Assembly: GCF_004341845.1 (NCBI RefSeq)
Contig: NZ_SLVB01000001.1
Coordinates: 62,001 to 126,000 of the forward strand
Direction of reading: 5' to 3'
Source of the DNA: Novosphingobium sp. PhB165
Lineage (GTDB): Bacteria > Pseudomonadota > Alphaproteobacteria > Sphingomonadales > Sphingomonadaceae
Length of the DNA: 64,000 nucleotides
Shown here: piece by piece, positions 20,990 through 31,864 of the stretch
Layout: each line of letters starts with the position of its first letter
Position numbering within the stretch: the first letter of the stretch is position 1
The notes under the pieces: model-generated
What the model was told of the DNA's origin: nothing
The model's database searches: none
The model's input: the letters and a program-made list of their open reading frames with translations, nothing else
Program-made: the position numbers and the translations under genes

Positions 20990-21499
20990 ATGCAGAACTC
21001 GCCCGTCAAAACCAGCTTTCCACCATGGGTAGACGCAAACACGCGCGTCTTGCTGCTGGGTAGTCTGCCCGGCGAAAAGTCGCTGGCGGCGGGCGAATAC
21101 TACGCCAACCCCAGCAACGGCTTCTGGTGGCTACTGGGTGAGATTCTCGGCGAAAGCGAACTCCCCACCATGCCTTACACCGCCAAGCTTTCGGTGCTGC
21201 GAAACCATCGCATAGGCCTCTGGGATGTCATCGAAAGCGCGAAACGACGGGGCAGCCTCGACACTGCGATTCGCGAAGCCACGAACCGGGACCTGACCGC
21301 CTTCGCCGCCACGCTCCCCCATCTGCGGGCCATCGCGTTCAACGGCGGCAAGGCGGCAAAAGTCGGGCGCAAGCAACTGGCGGGGCAGGAAGAGCGCTGG
21401 ACGCTGCTGGACCTTCCTTCATCCAGCGGCGCCCATGCCAGCATGTCGAAAGCCGCCAAGCTCACCTTGTGGCGGACGATCGAACGCTATCTGCGATAG
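20990..21499 (+). CDS. DNA-deoxyinosine (hypoxanthine) glycosylase, UDG superfamily family 6
   Basis: The 169-residue protein has the UDG-superfamily core: VLLLGSLPGEKSLAAGEYY with the family-6 GSLPG loop, NPSNGFWWLLGEIL, and the C-terminal LPSSSGAHA minor-groove loop. Family 6 enzymes remove hypoxanthine formed by adenine deamination. The uracil-specific water-activating residue of families 1-2 is absent, in line with a deoxyinosine role. The annotation rests on these motifs as I remember them; a general mismatch glycosylase (Mug-like) is the alternative. The gene is solitary and faces a short minus-strand gene five bases away. Confidence 0.85.
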   Translation: MQNSPVKTSFPPWVDANTRVLLLGSLPGEKSLAAGEYYANPSNGFWWLLGEILGESELPTMPYTAKLSVLRNHRIGLWDVIESAKRRGSLDTAIREATNRDLTAFAATLPHLRAIAFNGGKAAKVGRKQLAGQEERWTLLDLPSSSGAHASMSKAAKLTLWRTIERYLR

Positions 21500-21503
21500 C
21501 CCT

Positions 21504-21713
21504 TCAGTCTTCCCGTTTCCCGGCGAACGTCTTCATTACCGCGTAAGCGGCATCCTGTTCTTCAGACGGCAGCGTTCCCAGATGGGCCAAGGCTTCCTTG
21601 TATGTGAGGAAGGGCTTTCCTCCCACCACGATGGGGACCGTTCGGCCGTTGAAGACTCGCCGCAAGAGCCGCTTTTGGGTCCGTCCCAGCGCCTGGCTGC
21701 TCTCTTCGGTCAT
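21504..21713 (-). CDS. Small conserved hypothetical protein (69 aa)
   Basis: The protein from MTEESSQALGRTQKRLLRRV is short, basic in the first half and acidic in the second (LPSEEQDAAYAVMKTF). It contains VGGKPFLTYKEALAHL. A GGGA motif six bases before the ATG supports this start; a TTG 12 bases earlier is possible. No domain is recognised. It looks coding because of its balanced amino-acid use in contrast to the other frames here. Confidence 0.55.
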   Translation of the reverse strand: MTEESSQALGRTQKRLLRRVFNGRTVPIVVGGKPFLTYKEALAHLGTLPSEEQDAAYAVMKTFAGKRED

Positions 21714-21757
21714 GACATGTCCCAAAAGCGCCCCTGTGGCGCAATTCGCTCGCGTTG

Positions 21758-22777
21758 TTAACGATTTTCGGGACCGTCCTGCCGTGCCGCCTCTAGCGCG
21801 GCGAGAAAAGCGGCCGGATCGTCCACCCGAAAGGCGAGAGCCCGGATCGGCGGGCGCGGGCGCAGCAAGGGTTTTCGCTCAACGGGGTGGCTTAGCCGCA
21901 GGATCACATTGGGCCACGCGAGCAGCGCCATATTGCGCGTGGTCGCGGCCTTGACCTCTTCGGCGGTCACCTCGGGGGCAGGTTCGGCGATGTGCTCCAG
22001 TCGCACCATTTGCCCCGCGATCATGCCGCTGCGGATCAGCAGGCCGTCCGCACTCAGCAGGATCGGCCGGAGCCGCAGAGAGTGGATCAGGCCAACGCTG
22101 TAGAGCAGCAGCACCACGCCCACTTCCAGCAGCAGGTTCGCGGCGCGCGGACTCCACAGCCGCAGCAGGACATCCTGCACGGCGATCTCGATGGCTTGCA
22201 AGGTCAGCAGCACAGCCATCATCGGCGCCAGATGGCGATGATACGCGAAGGGCAGGGCGCCGGCGGGCACGTGCGGTTTGGCACGCCAGCCGGTGAGCGC
22301 CATGCGCAGCACGGTTACCTCGGCCATGGCAAGGCGCAGCAGCGGTTCGGGCACGAGCACGGCCGCCGCCTTGCGCCAACGCTCGCCGGGCGCGTTCACC
22401 CGCCAAGCCTTGCCTGCCCGCAGCAGCGACCAGCCGGTGTGCACCAGCAGCGTCAGGATGAGCGCGACAGAAACGGACGGCATGGTCGCCAGCCCGCTCC
22501 GCACGGCCGGGGGCGCGCCCAGCAAGACGACCAGCGCTGCGGTCGCCAGCCGCGCGAGAACAGCCTCACGCGAAGGGCGGTGCTCCTTCGCCATCAGCGA
22601 CAGCATCAGCGTGTCGGCGGCGATCCACACGAACAGCAGCGCGGCGATGCGGGGGTGGCGCTGGGCAAGGCCGCTGTGCCCGGCCAGTTTCGCAAGCGCG
22701 ATGGCAAGGAGCGGAAGCGCCAGCCATGCGAAGTTTCGCAAGGGAGATTGGGCGGTCCGGGTCCTTGTTGCGCGCAT
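21758..22777 (-). CDS. Integral membrane protein of unknown function
   Basis: The 339-residue protein has about seven hydrophobic segments: 15-30, 42-60, 75-92, 100-118, 185-200, 220-240 and one weaker. A soluble C-terminal part resembles a photosynthesis- or PH-like domain only weakly (ILLSADGLLIRSGMIAGQMV, PNVILRLSHPVERKPLL). I do not recognise the family. It lies 18 bases downstream of the KefB-type antiporter on the same strand and probably shares its transcript. HRH and RPRPP motifs are visible, but no catalytic signature. Confidence 0.7.
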   Translation of the reverse strand: MRATRTRTAQSPLRNFAWLALPLLAIALAKLAGHSGLAQRHPRIAALLFVWIAADTLMLSLMAKEHRPSREAVLARLATAALVVLLGAPPAVRSGLATMPSVSVALILTLLVHTGWSLLRAGKAWRVNAPGERWRKAAAVLVPEPLLRLAMAEVTVLRMALTGWRAKPHVPAGALPFAYHRHLAPMMAVLLTLQAIEIAVQDVLLRLWSPRAANLLLEVGVVLLLYSVGLIHSLRLRPILLSADGLLIRSGMIAGQMVRLEHIAEPAPEVTAEEVKAATTRNMALLAWPNVILRLSHPVERKPLLRPRPPIRALAFRVDDPAAFLAALEAARQDGPENR

Positions 22778-22795
22778 TGCTTTCCTCTTGGATGG

Positions 22796-24574
22796 TCAGG
22801 TCCGCTCGGCTTCGCGAAGCTGGCCGGACTTGAGTGCCGGTTTCTGCGAAAGGCCGCCTTGCTCCATGATCTGCTCGCGGAATTCGTCGCGCTTTTCGTG
22901 GATCGAGGCGATCACCGGGCCCATCGCCACGCCGATCTCGACCAGCGCCGCCTCGGACAGTTGCAGCGAGCTTTCCAGGGTCTCGGGTACCGCGTGGGTG
23001 GCCCCTGCGCGGTAGAGCACGCCCGCGTGGTCGGTATCGCGGGCGCGGGCAATGATCGGCAGGTCGGGAAAGTCCGCGCGCAGCTTGCGGACGATGCGCT
23101 GGGCGGAGACCGGCTCGTCCATCGTCAGGATCACGGCTGCCGCGCTCGACACGCCCAGCCGCAGCATCGCGTCTCCCCGCGCGGCGTCGGCGAAGGCCAC
23201 GGTGTAGCCAAGGCGGCGGCCTTCGGTGACGAGGTCGGTATTGCTGTCCACCGCCAGATAGGGCCGGCCGTGGCGCGTCAGCATATCGGCGACGAGGCGG
23301 CCAACGCGGCCGAATCCGACGATCAACGTGGGCGGCTTGTCGGCAGCGGAGACCGGCTGATGCGGAGCTTCAACGCCCTCGACCCGGCGGGCCATGATCC
23401 GGCCGATCTTGGCGAGCAGCGGCGTGATAGTGAGGCCCAGCGCAGTCACGATCTGCCAGAACATGGCCGTGCCCGGCTGGATCAACTGCGCCGCGCTGGC
23501 CGCGCTCAGCACGATCAGGGTGGTTTCCGAAGGGCTGGCCATGAGGATGCCGGTCTCGGTCGCGGTGCCGCGCCGCGCGCCCATCAGCCGCAGCAGCAGG
23601 CTGGTGACTACGGCCTTGAGGACGATCACCCCCGCAGTCGCCACCAGAATCGGGCCGAGATTCTCCCATACCACCCGCAAGTCGATGCGCATGCCGACGG
23701 TGATCAGAAACACGCCGAGGGCGAGGCCCTTGAACGGCTCGGTCATCTGCTCGACTTCGGTGTGGTACTCGGTCTCGGCAATCAGCAGCCCGGCCACGAG
23801 CGCACCGACGATGGGCGAGAGGCCGGTGGCCGCCGTCGCCAGCGAGGCGAGGATGACCACCAGCAGGCTGGCGCTGAGGAACAGTTCTGGGCTCTTGGTC
23901 CGTGCCGCCTGCGCGAAGAGCGGAGGCAACAGGTATCGCCCCGCCACCAGCAGCCCGAGCACGACTGCCGTGCCCCAGATCAGGGTATGGATCAGGCCGT
24001 CCATCCCGCCCTTGGCATGCGGTGCCAGCGCGCCGAGCAGGAACACGATCGGCACCAGCGCGATGTCCTCGAACAGCAGCATGGCAAGCGCCGCCCGGCC
24101 CACCGGATTGCTGGTATCGGTGATCTTGAGCACCAGCGCGGTGGAGGAAAGCGCCAGCGCCAGCCCCAGCGCCAGCGCGCCCGACAGGCCCTGTCCCAGC
24201 GCCGCGAAGATGAACGCCATCGACCCGCCGATCAGTACCAGTTCGAGAGATCCCAGCCCGAACACGAAGCGCCGCATCGCCCACAGGCGCGCGAAGGACA
24301 GCTCCAGCCCGATCGAGAACAGCAGGAGGATGATGCCGAACTCTGCGAATATCTCCAGTCCGTCGGGGTCGGTGATCGTCACCCACGAAAGCCAGGGATG
24401 GTCGAACACCAGCCGCCCAAGGCCGAACGGGCCCACCAGCAAGCCGACCAGAATGAAACCGATCACCGGGGTGATGCGGTATCGGCTGAACACGGGAATG
24501 ACGATGCCCGCAGCGCCCAGAATCACCAGGGCGTCGGACATGACGGGAGAGGAAAGTGCGTTGGTACCGGCCAT
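22796..24574 (-). CDS. CPA2-family cation:proton antiporter with TrkA-N domain (KefB-like)
   Basis: The 592-residue protein has about twelve transmembrane helices in the first 390 residues (VIGFILVGLLVGPFGLGRLV, ILLLFSIGLELSF, LLFEDIALVPIVFLLGAL) followed by a cytoplasmic nucleotide-binding domain with LIVGFGRVGRLVADML (near 415) and an acidic AVDSNTD. This matches KefB/KefC/YbaL-type K+(Na+)/H+ antiporters gated by NAD(H) or glutathione adducts. Helix 6 contains the DIALVP of the ion-binding site. Two starts are possible, MAGTNALSSPV and an internal MSDALVILG (24541); neither has a strong ribosome-binding site. Confidence 0.9.
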   Translation of the reverse strand: MAGTNALSSPVMSDALVILGAAGIVIPVFSRYRITPVIGFILVGLLVGPFGLGRLVFDHPWLSWVTITDPDGLEIFAEFGIILLLFSIGLELSFARLWAMRRFVFGLGSLELVLIGGSMAFIFAALGQGLSGALALGLALALSSTALVLKITDTSNPVGRAALAMLLFEDIALVPIVFLLGALAPHAKGGMDGLIHTLIWGTAVVLGLLVAGRYLLPPLFAQAARTKSPELFLSASLLVVILASLATAATGLSPIVGALVAGLLIAETEYHTEVEQMTEPFKGLALGVFLITVGMRIDLRVVWENLGPILVATAGVIVLKAVVTSLLLRLMGARRGTATETGILMASPSETTLIVLSAASAAQLIQPGTAMFWQIVTALGLTITPLLAKIGRIMARRVEGVEAPHQPVSAADKPPTLIVGFGRVGRLVADMLTRHGRPYLAVDSNTDLVTEGRRLGYTVAFADAARGDAMLRLGVSSAAAVILTMDEPVSAQRIVRKLRADFPDLPIIARARDTDHAGVLYRAGATHAVPETLESSLQLSEAALVEIGVAMGPVIASIHEKRDEFREQIMEQGGLSQKPALKSGQLREAERT

Positions 24575-24747
24575 GTCCGGCCACTATGGCAGGGCGGGGC
24601 GGACAGACAATGCCCATGTGCCCGTGCTCATGGCGTTCGGGCAAATCGCTGCAAACCGCCATGCACGTCCGCAGGGGCCGGGCATCGCGCGGAAAACACC
24701 CCCTCGGCGCATTATTCCAATCGTTAGGCGAGGGCGTGTAACTTCAC

Positions 24748-24776
24748 TTGGCGTTCAGCAAAGCGCTGTCTATAGA
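24748..24776 (+). promoter_or_regulatory. Promoter of bamD, giving a nearly leaderless mRNA
   Basis: TTGGCG (24748-24753), a 17-base spacer and TATAGA (24771-24776) form a good sigma-70 pattern. The expected start site, about seven bases on, is only one to three bases before the bamD ATG at 24785. There is no Shine-Dalgarno motif. Confidence 0.6.
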
Positions 24777-24784
24777 CCGGCCCC

Positions 24785-25585
24785 ATGTACGAACGTTCGC
24801 GCTTCAAGATCGCTCTCCTTGCCGCCGCTACCGGGGCTCTCGTTCTCACCGCCGGCTGTGCCGGGAAGGGTAACAAGAACAAGGACACTGCATACGTCGC
24901 GCGCGACGTCGATACGCTTTACGCGGCGGCGCAAGACCGCCTGAACAAGGGGCAGACCAAGGCTGCTGCCGCCCTGTTCGACGAAGTGGAGCGTCAGCAT
25001 CCCTATTCGCCCTGGGCCCGCCGCGCCCAGCTGATGAGCGCGTTCAGCTATTATGCCGCGCGCGATTACAACAAGGCGATCCAGTCGGCGCAGCGCTTCC
25101 TTTCGATCCACCCGGGCAACAAGGACGCGCCCTACGCCTATTACCTCATCGCGATCTCCTACTATGAACAGATCAGCGACGTGACGCGCGACCAGAAGAC
25201 CACCGAGCAGGCCAAGCAGGCGCTTACCGACGTGATGCGCCGCTATCCGAACTCGCCTTACGCGGCGGACGCCAAGGTGAAGATCGACCTTGTGAACGAT
25301 CACCTTGCGGGCAAGGAAATGACCATCGGCCGTTCGTACGAGAACAGCGGCAAGTGGCTCGCCGCCACGCTGCGCTTCCGCAACGTGGTCGACAATTTCC
25401 AGACCACCAGCCACACGCCCGAGGCGCTGTACCGTCTGGTCGAGGGCTATCTGTCGCTGGGCATTCCGTCCGAAGCGCAGAAGGCCGCGGCGGTGCTGGA
25501 GCACAACTATCCCGATTCGAAGTGGTATGAGCGCGCCTATCGCCTCATGAGCCGCCACGCGCCGAAGAACGTCGCCGCCGCCTGA
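24785..25585 (+). CDS. bamD: Outer membrane assembly lipoprotein BamD
   Basis: BamD is the essential lipoprotein of the BAM complex that folds beta-barrels into the outer membrane. The 266 residues have a lipoprotein signal with the lipobox LTAGC (Cys25), then five TPR-like repeats: LYAAAQDRLNKGQTKAAAAL, SPWARRAQLMSAFSYYAARD, APYAYYLIAISYYEQISDVT, SPYAADAKVKIDLVNDHLAG and the final SKWYERAYRLMSRH. Length and motif order match the family. It is followed by a terminator and precedes recN. Confidence 0.95.
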   Translation: MYERSRFKIALLAAATGALVLTAGCAGKGNKNKDTAYVARDVDTLYAAAQDRLNKGQTKAAAALFDEVERQHPYSPWARRAQLMSAFSYYAARDYNKAIQSAQRFLSIHPGNKDAPYAYYLIAISYYEQISDVTRDQKTTEQAKQALTDVMRRYPNSPYAADAKVKIDLVNDHLAGKEMTIGRSYENSGKWLAATLRFRNVVDNFQTTSHTPEALYRLVEGYLSLGIPSEAQKAAAVLEHNYPDSKWYERAYRLMSRHAPKNVAAA

Positions 25586-25610
25586 CGGCGCCGCACTTCG
25601 CAGGCTTTCG

Positions 25611-25649
25611 ACGCCGGTCGGCCCCCGTGGCCGGCCGGCGTTGTCGTTT
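25611..25649 (+). terminator. Terminator after bamD
   Basis: ACGCCGGTCGGCC pairs with GGCCGGCCGGCGT (one mismatch) around a CCCGT loop, followed by TGTCGTTT. It lies 26 bases after the stop. Confidence 0.65.
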
Positions 25650-25770
25650 GGCGAATCGGGGATGCCCGCGCGATCAATGCGATAGAGCGCCCGTCGCACA
25701 GCGCTCTTTGCGACAACCGCACGAAGGGGCGTGACGGGCGAATTTCTTTTCGCTAGAACGCAACGCGAAC

Positions 25771-27447
25771 ATGCTGACGCGCCTCGCCATTCGCAACATC
25801 GTGCTGATCGAAGCGCTCGATCTCGATTTCGCGCGCGGTCTTGGCGTTCTCACGGGTGAGACGGGCGCGGGCAAGTCAATCCTGCTCGATGCGCTGGGCC
25901 TCGTGATCGGCAATCGCGCCGACAGCGGGCTGGTGCGCGCCGGGGAAGACCGCGCGAGCGTGACCGCCAGCTTCGAGTTTTCCGCGCTTCCCGCCGCCGT
26001 GCGCACCGTGCTGGACGCCGCCGACCTTGAAGTGGAGCCGGGCGAACCCCTGCTGCTCAAGCGCCAGCTTCGCGCCGATGGCGGCAGCCGCGCCTTCCTC
26101 AACGACCAGCCGGTCAGCGTCTCGCTGCTGCGCGAGATCGCCCCGGCGCTGGTGGAGATCCACGGTCAGCACGACGATCGCGGACTGGTGAACCCCAAGG
26201 GCCACCGCACGCTGCTCGACCGTTTCGCGGGCGGCGACGTGGCCGGCGTGGAGGCCGCGTGGAAGACCTGGCGCGCGGCGCAGGGCGCACTGGATGCGGC
26301 GCGCGGGCAAGTCGCCAAGGCGGCCGAGGATCAGGACCTGCTGCTTGCGCATCTGGCCGAACTCAATGCCCTTGCCCCGCAGGAGGGCGAGGAGGAGCAA
26401 CTCGCCCACGCCCGCGCCGACATGCAGAAGGGCGAGAAGCTGACCGACGATCTCTCGGCGCTGCAACACCTCTGGACCGGCTCCGATTCGGCGCTGGCAC
26501 GCCTGCGCGGCGCGGCGCGGCGGCTCGATCGCATTGCCGGGGAGCATCCGCTGCTGGGCGATGCGCTCGAAGCGCTTGACCGCGCGGTGATCGAGGCGAG
26601 TGAGGCGGAGGAAAAGCTGGAACGCGCGGCGGAAGCGCTGGCCTTCGATCCCGACGAACTGGACCGCATCGAAACCCGCCTGTTCGATCTGCGTGCCGCT
26701 GCCCGCAAGCAGCTCTGCACGGTGGACGAACTGCCCGAAAAGATGCGCGAGATGCGTGAGGCGCTCGATGCCATCGAGGGGGGCGAGGAACATGTCGCCG
26801 CGCTTGAGGCCGCCGCGCAGAAGGCCGCGCTGGCCTATCGCCAGCAGGCCGAGGCGCTGCACGATTTGCGCCGCTCGGCTGCCAAGCGGCTGGATAAGGC
26901 GGTTGCCGCCGAACTCGCGCCGCTCAAGCTCGATGCCGCGCGCTTCCAGACCTCGGTGCTCAAGCTCAGCGAGGATCGCTGGGGTGCGCACGGCATGGAC
27001 GCGGTGGAATTCCTGATCAGCACCAACCCCGGTGCCGACTTCGCGCCGCTCGCCAAGATCGCCTCGGGCGGCGAGCTTTCGCGCTTCATCCTCGCGCTCA
27101 AGGTGGCGCTGGCCGAAGAGGGCGGGGCGGCGACCGTGATCTTCGACGAGATCGACCGGGGCGTGGGCGGCGCGGTGGCGGATGCCATTGGCGAGCGTCT
27201 GGCGCGGCTGGCGAATGGCAGCGGGCAGGGCGGCCAGTTGCTGGCCGTGACGCACAGTCCGCAAGTGGCCGCGCGCGGCGACCGCCACTTCATGATCGCC
27301 AAGTCCTCGCAAGGCACGGTGACGCGCACCTCGGTAACGCCGCTCAGCGCCGCCGAACGACAGGAAGAGATCGCCCGCATGCTCTCCGGCGCGGAAGTGA
27401 CCGAAGAGGCGAGGGCGCAAGCGAACCGGTTGCTGGAACGGGCTTAA
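25771..27447 (+). CDS. recN: DNA repair protein RecN
   Basis: RecN is an SMC-like ATPase that helps double-strand-break repair by recombination. The 558-residue protein has Walker A GETGAGKS at 29-36, a long central coiled-coil region with many Glu/Lys/Ala residues (QEGEEEQLAHARADMQKGEK), the ABC signature ASGGELSRF and Walker B TVIFDEIDRGVGG. The start MLTRLAIRNIVLIEALDLDF is that of the family. No LexA box of the recA type was seen in the upstream 180 bases. Confidence 0.96.
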   Translation: MLTRLAIRNIVLIEALDLDFARGLGVLTGETGAGKSILLDALGLVIGNRADSGLVRAGEDRASVTASFEFSALPAAVRTVLDAADLEVEPGEPLLLKRQLRADGGSRAFLNDQPVSVSLLREIAPALVEIHGQHDDRGLVNPKGHRTLLDRFAGGDVAGVEAAWKTWRAAQGALDAARGQVAKAAEDQDLLLAHLAELNALAPQEGEEEQLAHARADMQKGEKLTDDLSALQHLWTGSDSALARLRGAARRLDRIAGEHPLLGDALEALDRAVIEASEAEEKLERAAEALAFDPDELDRIETRLFDLRAAARKQLCTVDELPEKMREMREALDAIEGGEEHVAALEAAAQKAALAYRQQAEALHDLRRSAAKRLDKAVAAELAPLKLDAARFQTSVLKLSEDRWGAHGMDAVEFLISTNPGADFAPLAKIASGGELSRFILALKVALAEEGGAATVIFDEIDRGVGGAVADAIGERLARLANGSGQGGQLLAVTHSPQVAARGDRHFMIAKSSQGTVTRTSVTPLSAAERQEEIARMLSGAEVTEEARAQANRLLERA

Positions 27448-27842
27448 GGCCCGTTTGAACATTCGCTGGGGGCGAATTGTGCTGCGCGGGTCCCTCTTGC
27501 AGTGATTATCTCAGGCATGCTCTTAAAGCAGAACGCGCACGGCTGACGATTTCGCCGGATCGTACCAAAGACAATGCCTGTTGCCGCAGGATTATCTGTC
27601 TGCGGTAATGAAATGACATCGAAATCGATGTTTGGTATTCTGCACATTCAATTGAACATTTCTGCGAAACTAATTGAAGAAATGAGAATGTGTTTTTTGC
27701 ACATATAAAACCGGCCCGATCGGTATAAGTACCGATTGCCCAATTGATGCCAATAGATAATTCCACTTAGTGCAATGGACTGATTTTGCCGGGTTGGCGT
27801 TTGCCGATCTCGAAATGGGGGGTGCCGGAAGAGGAGAAGAAA
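27448..27842. other. AT-rich intergenic stretch with two dyads
   Basis: After recN there are 395 bases without a convincing gene. From about 27,575 to 27,785 the base composition is much richer in A and T than its surroundings (for example ATGAGAATGTGTTTTTTGCA). Two dyads lie inside: ACATCGA-AA-TCGATGT (27616-27631) and ATCGGTA-TAAG-TACCGAT (27719-27736). They may be operators for the DUF937-OmpA gene downstream, or the stretch may be foreign DNA. Promoter motifs cannot be assigned with confidence. Confidence 0.5.
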
Positions 27843-28937
27843 GTGGCTCTACTCGACACCATTCGCGGGGCCATCGCGCCCGGCACCGTTGACAATCTGG
27901 CGGCGAAACTGGGCGAAAGCCCGCAGGCCACCGGAATCGCTCTGGGCGGGATCGTCCCCGTCATCCTCGCCGCAATGTCCAGCCGCGTCGCCGCAGGCAG
28001 TGGTGGCGGGGTCCTCAGCATGATCAAGGCCGCGCTGGCCAGTGGAAACCCGCTGGATCACCAGGCAGCACTGACCGACCGCGTGGGCGCCGAGCCGGCC
28101 ATCACTCCGCATGGAGGTGGTTTTCCGGACCTGTTCGGCTCCAACTTCGGTGGTCTGGTATCCACGCTGGCGGGCCACTACGGCATAGCTCCGCAAAGCG
28201 TGCGCTCTCTCCTGGGAGTTGGCGGGCTGTTCGCGGCTGGCGGCATCGGCAAGTTGCTGGGCTCGACGCCGTCGCTCCCCGAAGTCACCACATTGCTCAA
28301 TGGCGAGCGGGCATCGATCCATGCCGCCTTGCCGCCCGGCGTGTCGGGCCTTTTGGGTTCCCCCGCCGCGACGGCATCGCAGAGGTTGGAGGAACCCGTC
28401 CGCGCCGCATCCGGCGGGATGGGCAAGTGGTGGCCTCTGCTCCTGCTTTTGCTGGCGATCATTGCGCTCATCTGGGCCCTGCGCTCGTGCAGCAACAAGG
28501 AGGTCACGACTCCCAGCATGGAACCGACTGCGGCGGTCGAGCCCAGCCCGATGGTCGAACCCACTCCAACGGCCGCGATCCCAACCGGTTCCGGCATGGT
28601 GAGCGAAGTGACCGACGGACGGCCGGTGCTGCGGGTGTTCTTCGCCGTCGGCAAATCCGATGTGACCAAGGACCTGTCGAACGCGGCGAGCAGCGTGAAG
28701 GAATACCTCGACGCGCATCCTGGCTCCTTCGTGGCCGTTTCGGGCTATAACGACCCGACCGGAGACCCCGTTGCCAATGCCGCCCTTTCGAAGCGGCGCG
28801 CTGAGGAAGTGAGCAAGGCGCTGGTGGATACCGGGATCCCGGCCGCATCCATCAAGATGATCAAGCCCGCCGATACGACCGGTAACGGCGATACCAACGC
28901 CCAAGCACGCCGCGTGGACGTGACCGTAGGCGAATGA
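27843..28937 (+). CDS. DUF937 - transmembrane - OmpA-like fusion protein
   Basis: The 364-residue protein uses a GTG start (VALLDTIRGAIAPGTVDNLA) because GAGGAG lies just upstream; an ATG 57 bases earlier has no such site. Residues 1-150 resemble DUF937 (YidB-type) domains: PQATGIALGGIVPVILAAMS and SLLGVGGLFAAGGIGKLLG. A helix at about 202-220 (WPLLLLLLAIIALIWAL) is followed by a Pro/Thr-rich linker and an OmpA-like peptidoglycan-binding domain (VFFAVGKSDVTKDL, HPGSFVAVSGYNDPTGD, LSKRRAEEVSKALVDTGI). It is probably inner-membrane anchored with the OmpA domain in the periplasm. The function of the fusion is unknown. A hairpin follows the stop. Confidence 0.8.
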   Translation: MALLDTIRGAIAPGTVDNLAAKLGESPQATGIALGGIVPVILAAMSSRVAAGSGGGVLSMIKAALASGNPLDHQAALTDRVGAEPAITPHGGGFPDLFGSNFGGLVSTLAGHYGIAPQSVRSLLGVGGLFAAGGIGKLLGSTPSLPEVTTLLNGERASIHAALPPGVSGLLGSPAATASQRLEEPVRAASGGMGKWWPLLLLLLAIIALIWALRSCSNKEVTTPSMEPTAAVEPSPMVEPTPTAAIPTGSGMVSEVTDGRPVLRVFFAVGKSDVTKDLSNAASSVKEYLDAHPGSFVAVSGYNDPTGDPVANAALSKRRAEEVSKALVDTGIPAASIKMIKPADTTGNGDTNAQARRVDVTVGE

Positions 28938-28943
28938 CAATTC

Positions 28944-28986
28944 CGGTGGTGTGCACGCTTTACGCTGAACGGTGTGCACACCACCG
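28944..28986. terminator. Perfect 13-bp inverted repeat after the DUF937-OmpA gene
   Basis: CGGTGGTGTGCAC (28944-28956) and GTGCACACCACCG (28974-28986) are exact complements around a 17-base loop. There is no T tract, so it may be a factor-independent pause or a protein site rather than a standard terminator. Confidence 0.5.
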
Positions 28987-29114
28987 TCGTCCGGTCATCG
29001 TATCCGGGCCGAGCAGCCTCACGAAGCCACCCAAATTGCTCTGAACCGTGTAAACAGTGTCGGCCGCGTCACCTTGTGGTCTACCGTCCGGCCAAGGCTT
29101 GCGGCATAGGCTAG

Positions 29115-31277
<2,163 letters not shown>

Positions 31278-31321
31278 CGGGTCGCAAGATCAGCCGGGGT
31301 TCGCGTCCCGGACCCATGCCC

Positions 31322-31355
31322 GGTGCCGGAGGGGCGCATTGCCCCTGCCGGCACC
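31322..31355. terminator. Hairpin after ligA
   Basis: GGTGCCGGAGGGGC pairs with GCCCCTGCCGGCACC with a single bulge around GCATT. No T run follows. It could serve as the ligA 3' end. Confidence 0.4.
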
Positions 31356-31361
31356 TCCAGA

Positions 31362-31462
31362 GCATTTTCAAGTCAGATGGGATCACCTGACGATTCAGAA
31401 AATGCGGCAAACAAAGGATGAATAGAGCACGATCCGATTCAGGATGAACGGATCATGCTCTA
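31362..31462. repeat. Pair of dyad elements (GCATTTTC...GAAAATGC and TAGAGCACGATCCG type)
   Basis: GCATTTTC (31362-31369) faces GAAAATGC (31398-31405). Then TAGAGCACGATCCG (31423-31436) faces CGGATCATGCTCTA (31449-31462), 14 positions with one mismatch. I recognise both as elements that occur together in many alphaproteobacterial genomes. They occupy most of the gap between ligA and sciP. Confidence 0.7.
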
Positions 31463-31480
31463 TTGTGAGTGACGTGCCGC

Positions 31481-31783
31481 TCAGGAGACGCGGTTCTGTC
31501 GCTCATGCACCTGGCGGTAGTGCTGCACGCGGGTTGCGCGCAGTCCTGCCATTCCTTCGCGCTCTACCGCGCGTTGCCACGAGGCAAGTTCCTCGAGCGT
31601 GAGATCGTAGCGTTCGCAGGCCTCGGCAATCGTAATCAGGCCCCCATTGACGGCAGCCACGACTTCCGCCTTGCGGCGCGCAACCCATCGCAGCGTGTTG
31701 CGCGGCGGCAGGCTCTTGCGGTCGAGAGCTTCACCCAGGGGTCCCACGACGACGTTCGGTCGGTCGAGTTCGGTACGAAGCAT
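31481..31783 (-). CDS. sciP: CtrA inhibitor SciP (DUF1153)
   Basis: SciP is a small helix-turn-helix protein that binds CtrA and blocks transcription of CtrA targets after DNA replication. The 100 residues include LPPRNTLRWVARRKAEVVAA, then VNGGLITIAEACERYDLTLE and ELASWQRAVEREGMAGLRAT, the near-invariant core of the family, with an N-terminal extension. The upstream gap has CtrA-like sites. The gene is solitary, on the strand opposite to ligA. Confidence 0.92.
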   Translation of the reverse strand: MLRTELDRPNVVVGPLGEALDRKSLPPRNTLRWVARRKAEVVAAVNGGLITIAEACERYDLTLEELASWQRAVEREGMAGLRATRVQHYRQVHERQNRVS

Positions 31784-31864
31784 ATTTGGCCTCTTGAGCT
31801 GTTGTTACCAGCCCCCCTTGGTCACTAATTCTTGTTTGTAATCCCTAATTCGACCTTACTAAAG

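Noticed and set aside
21992..24727. A 911-residue open frame on the plus strand across the membrane protein and antiporter
   Set aside because: It spans two well-supported minus-strand genes and reads as His/Gln/Arg-rich low-complexity sequence with no domain.
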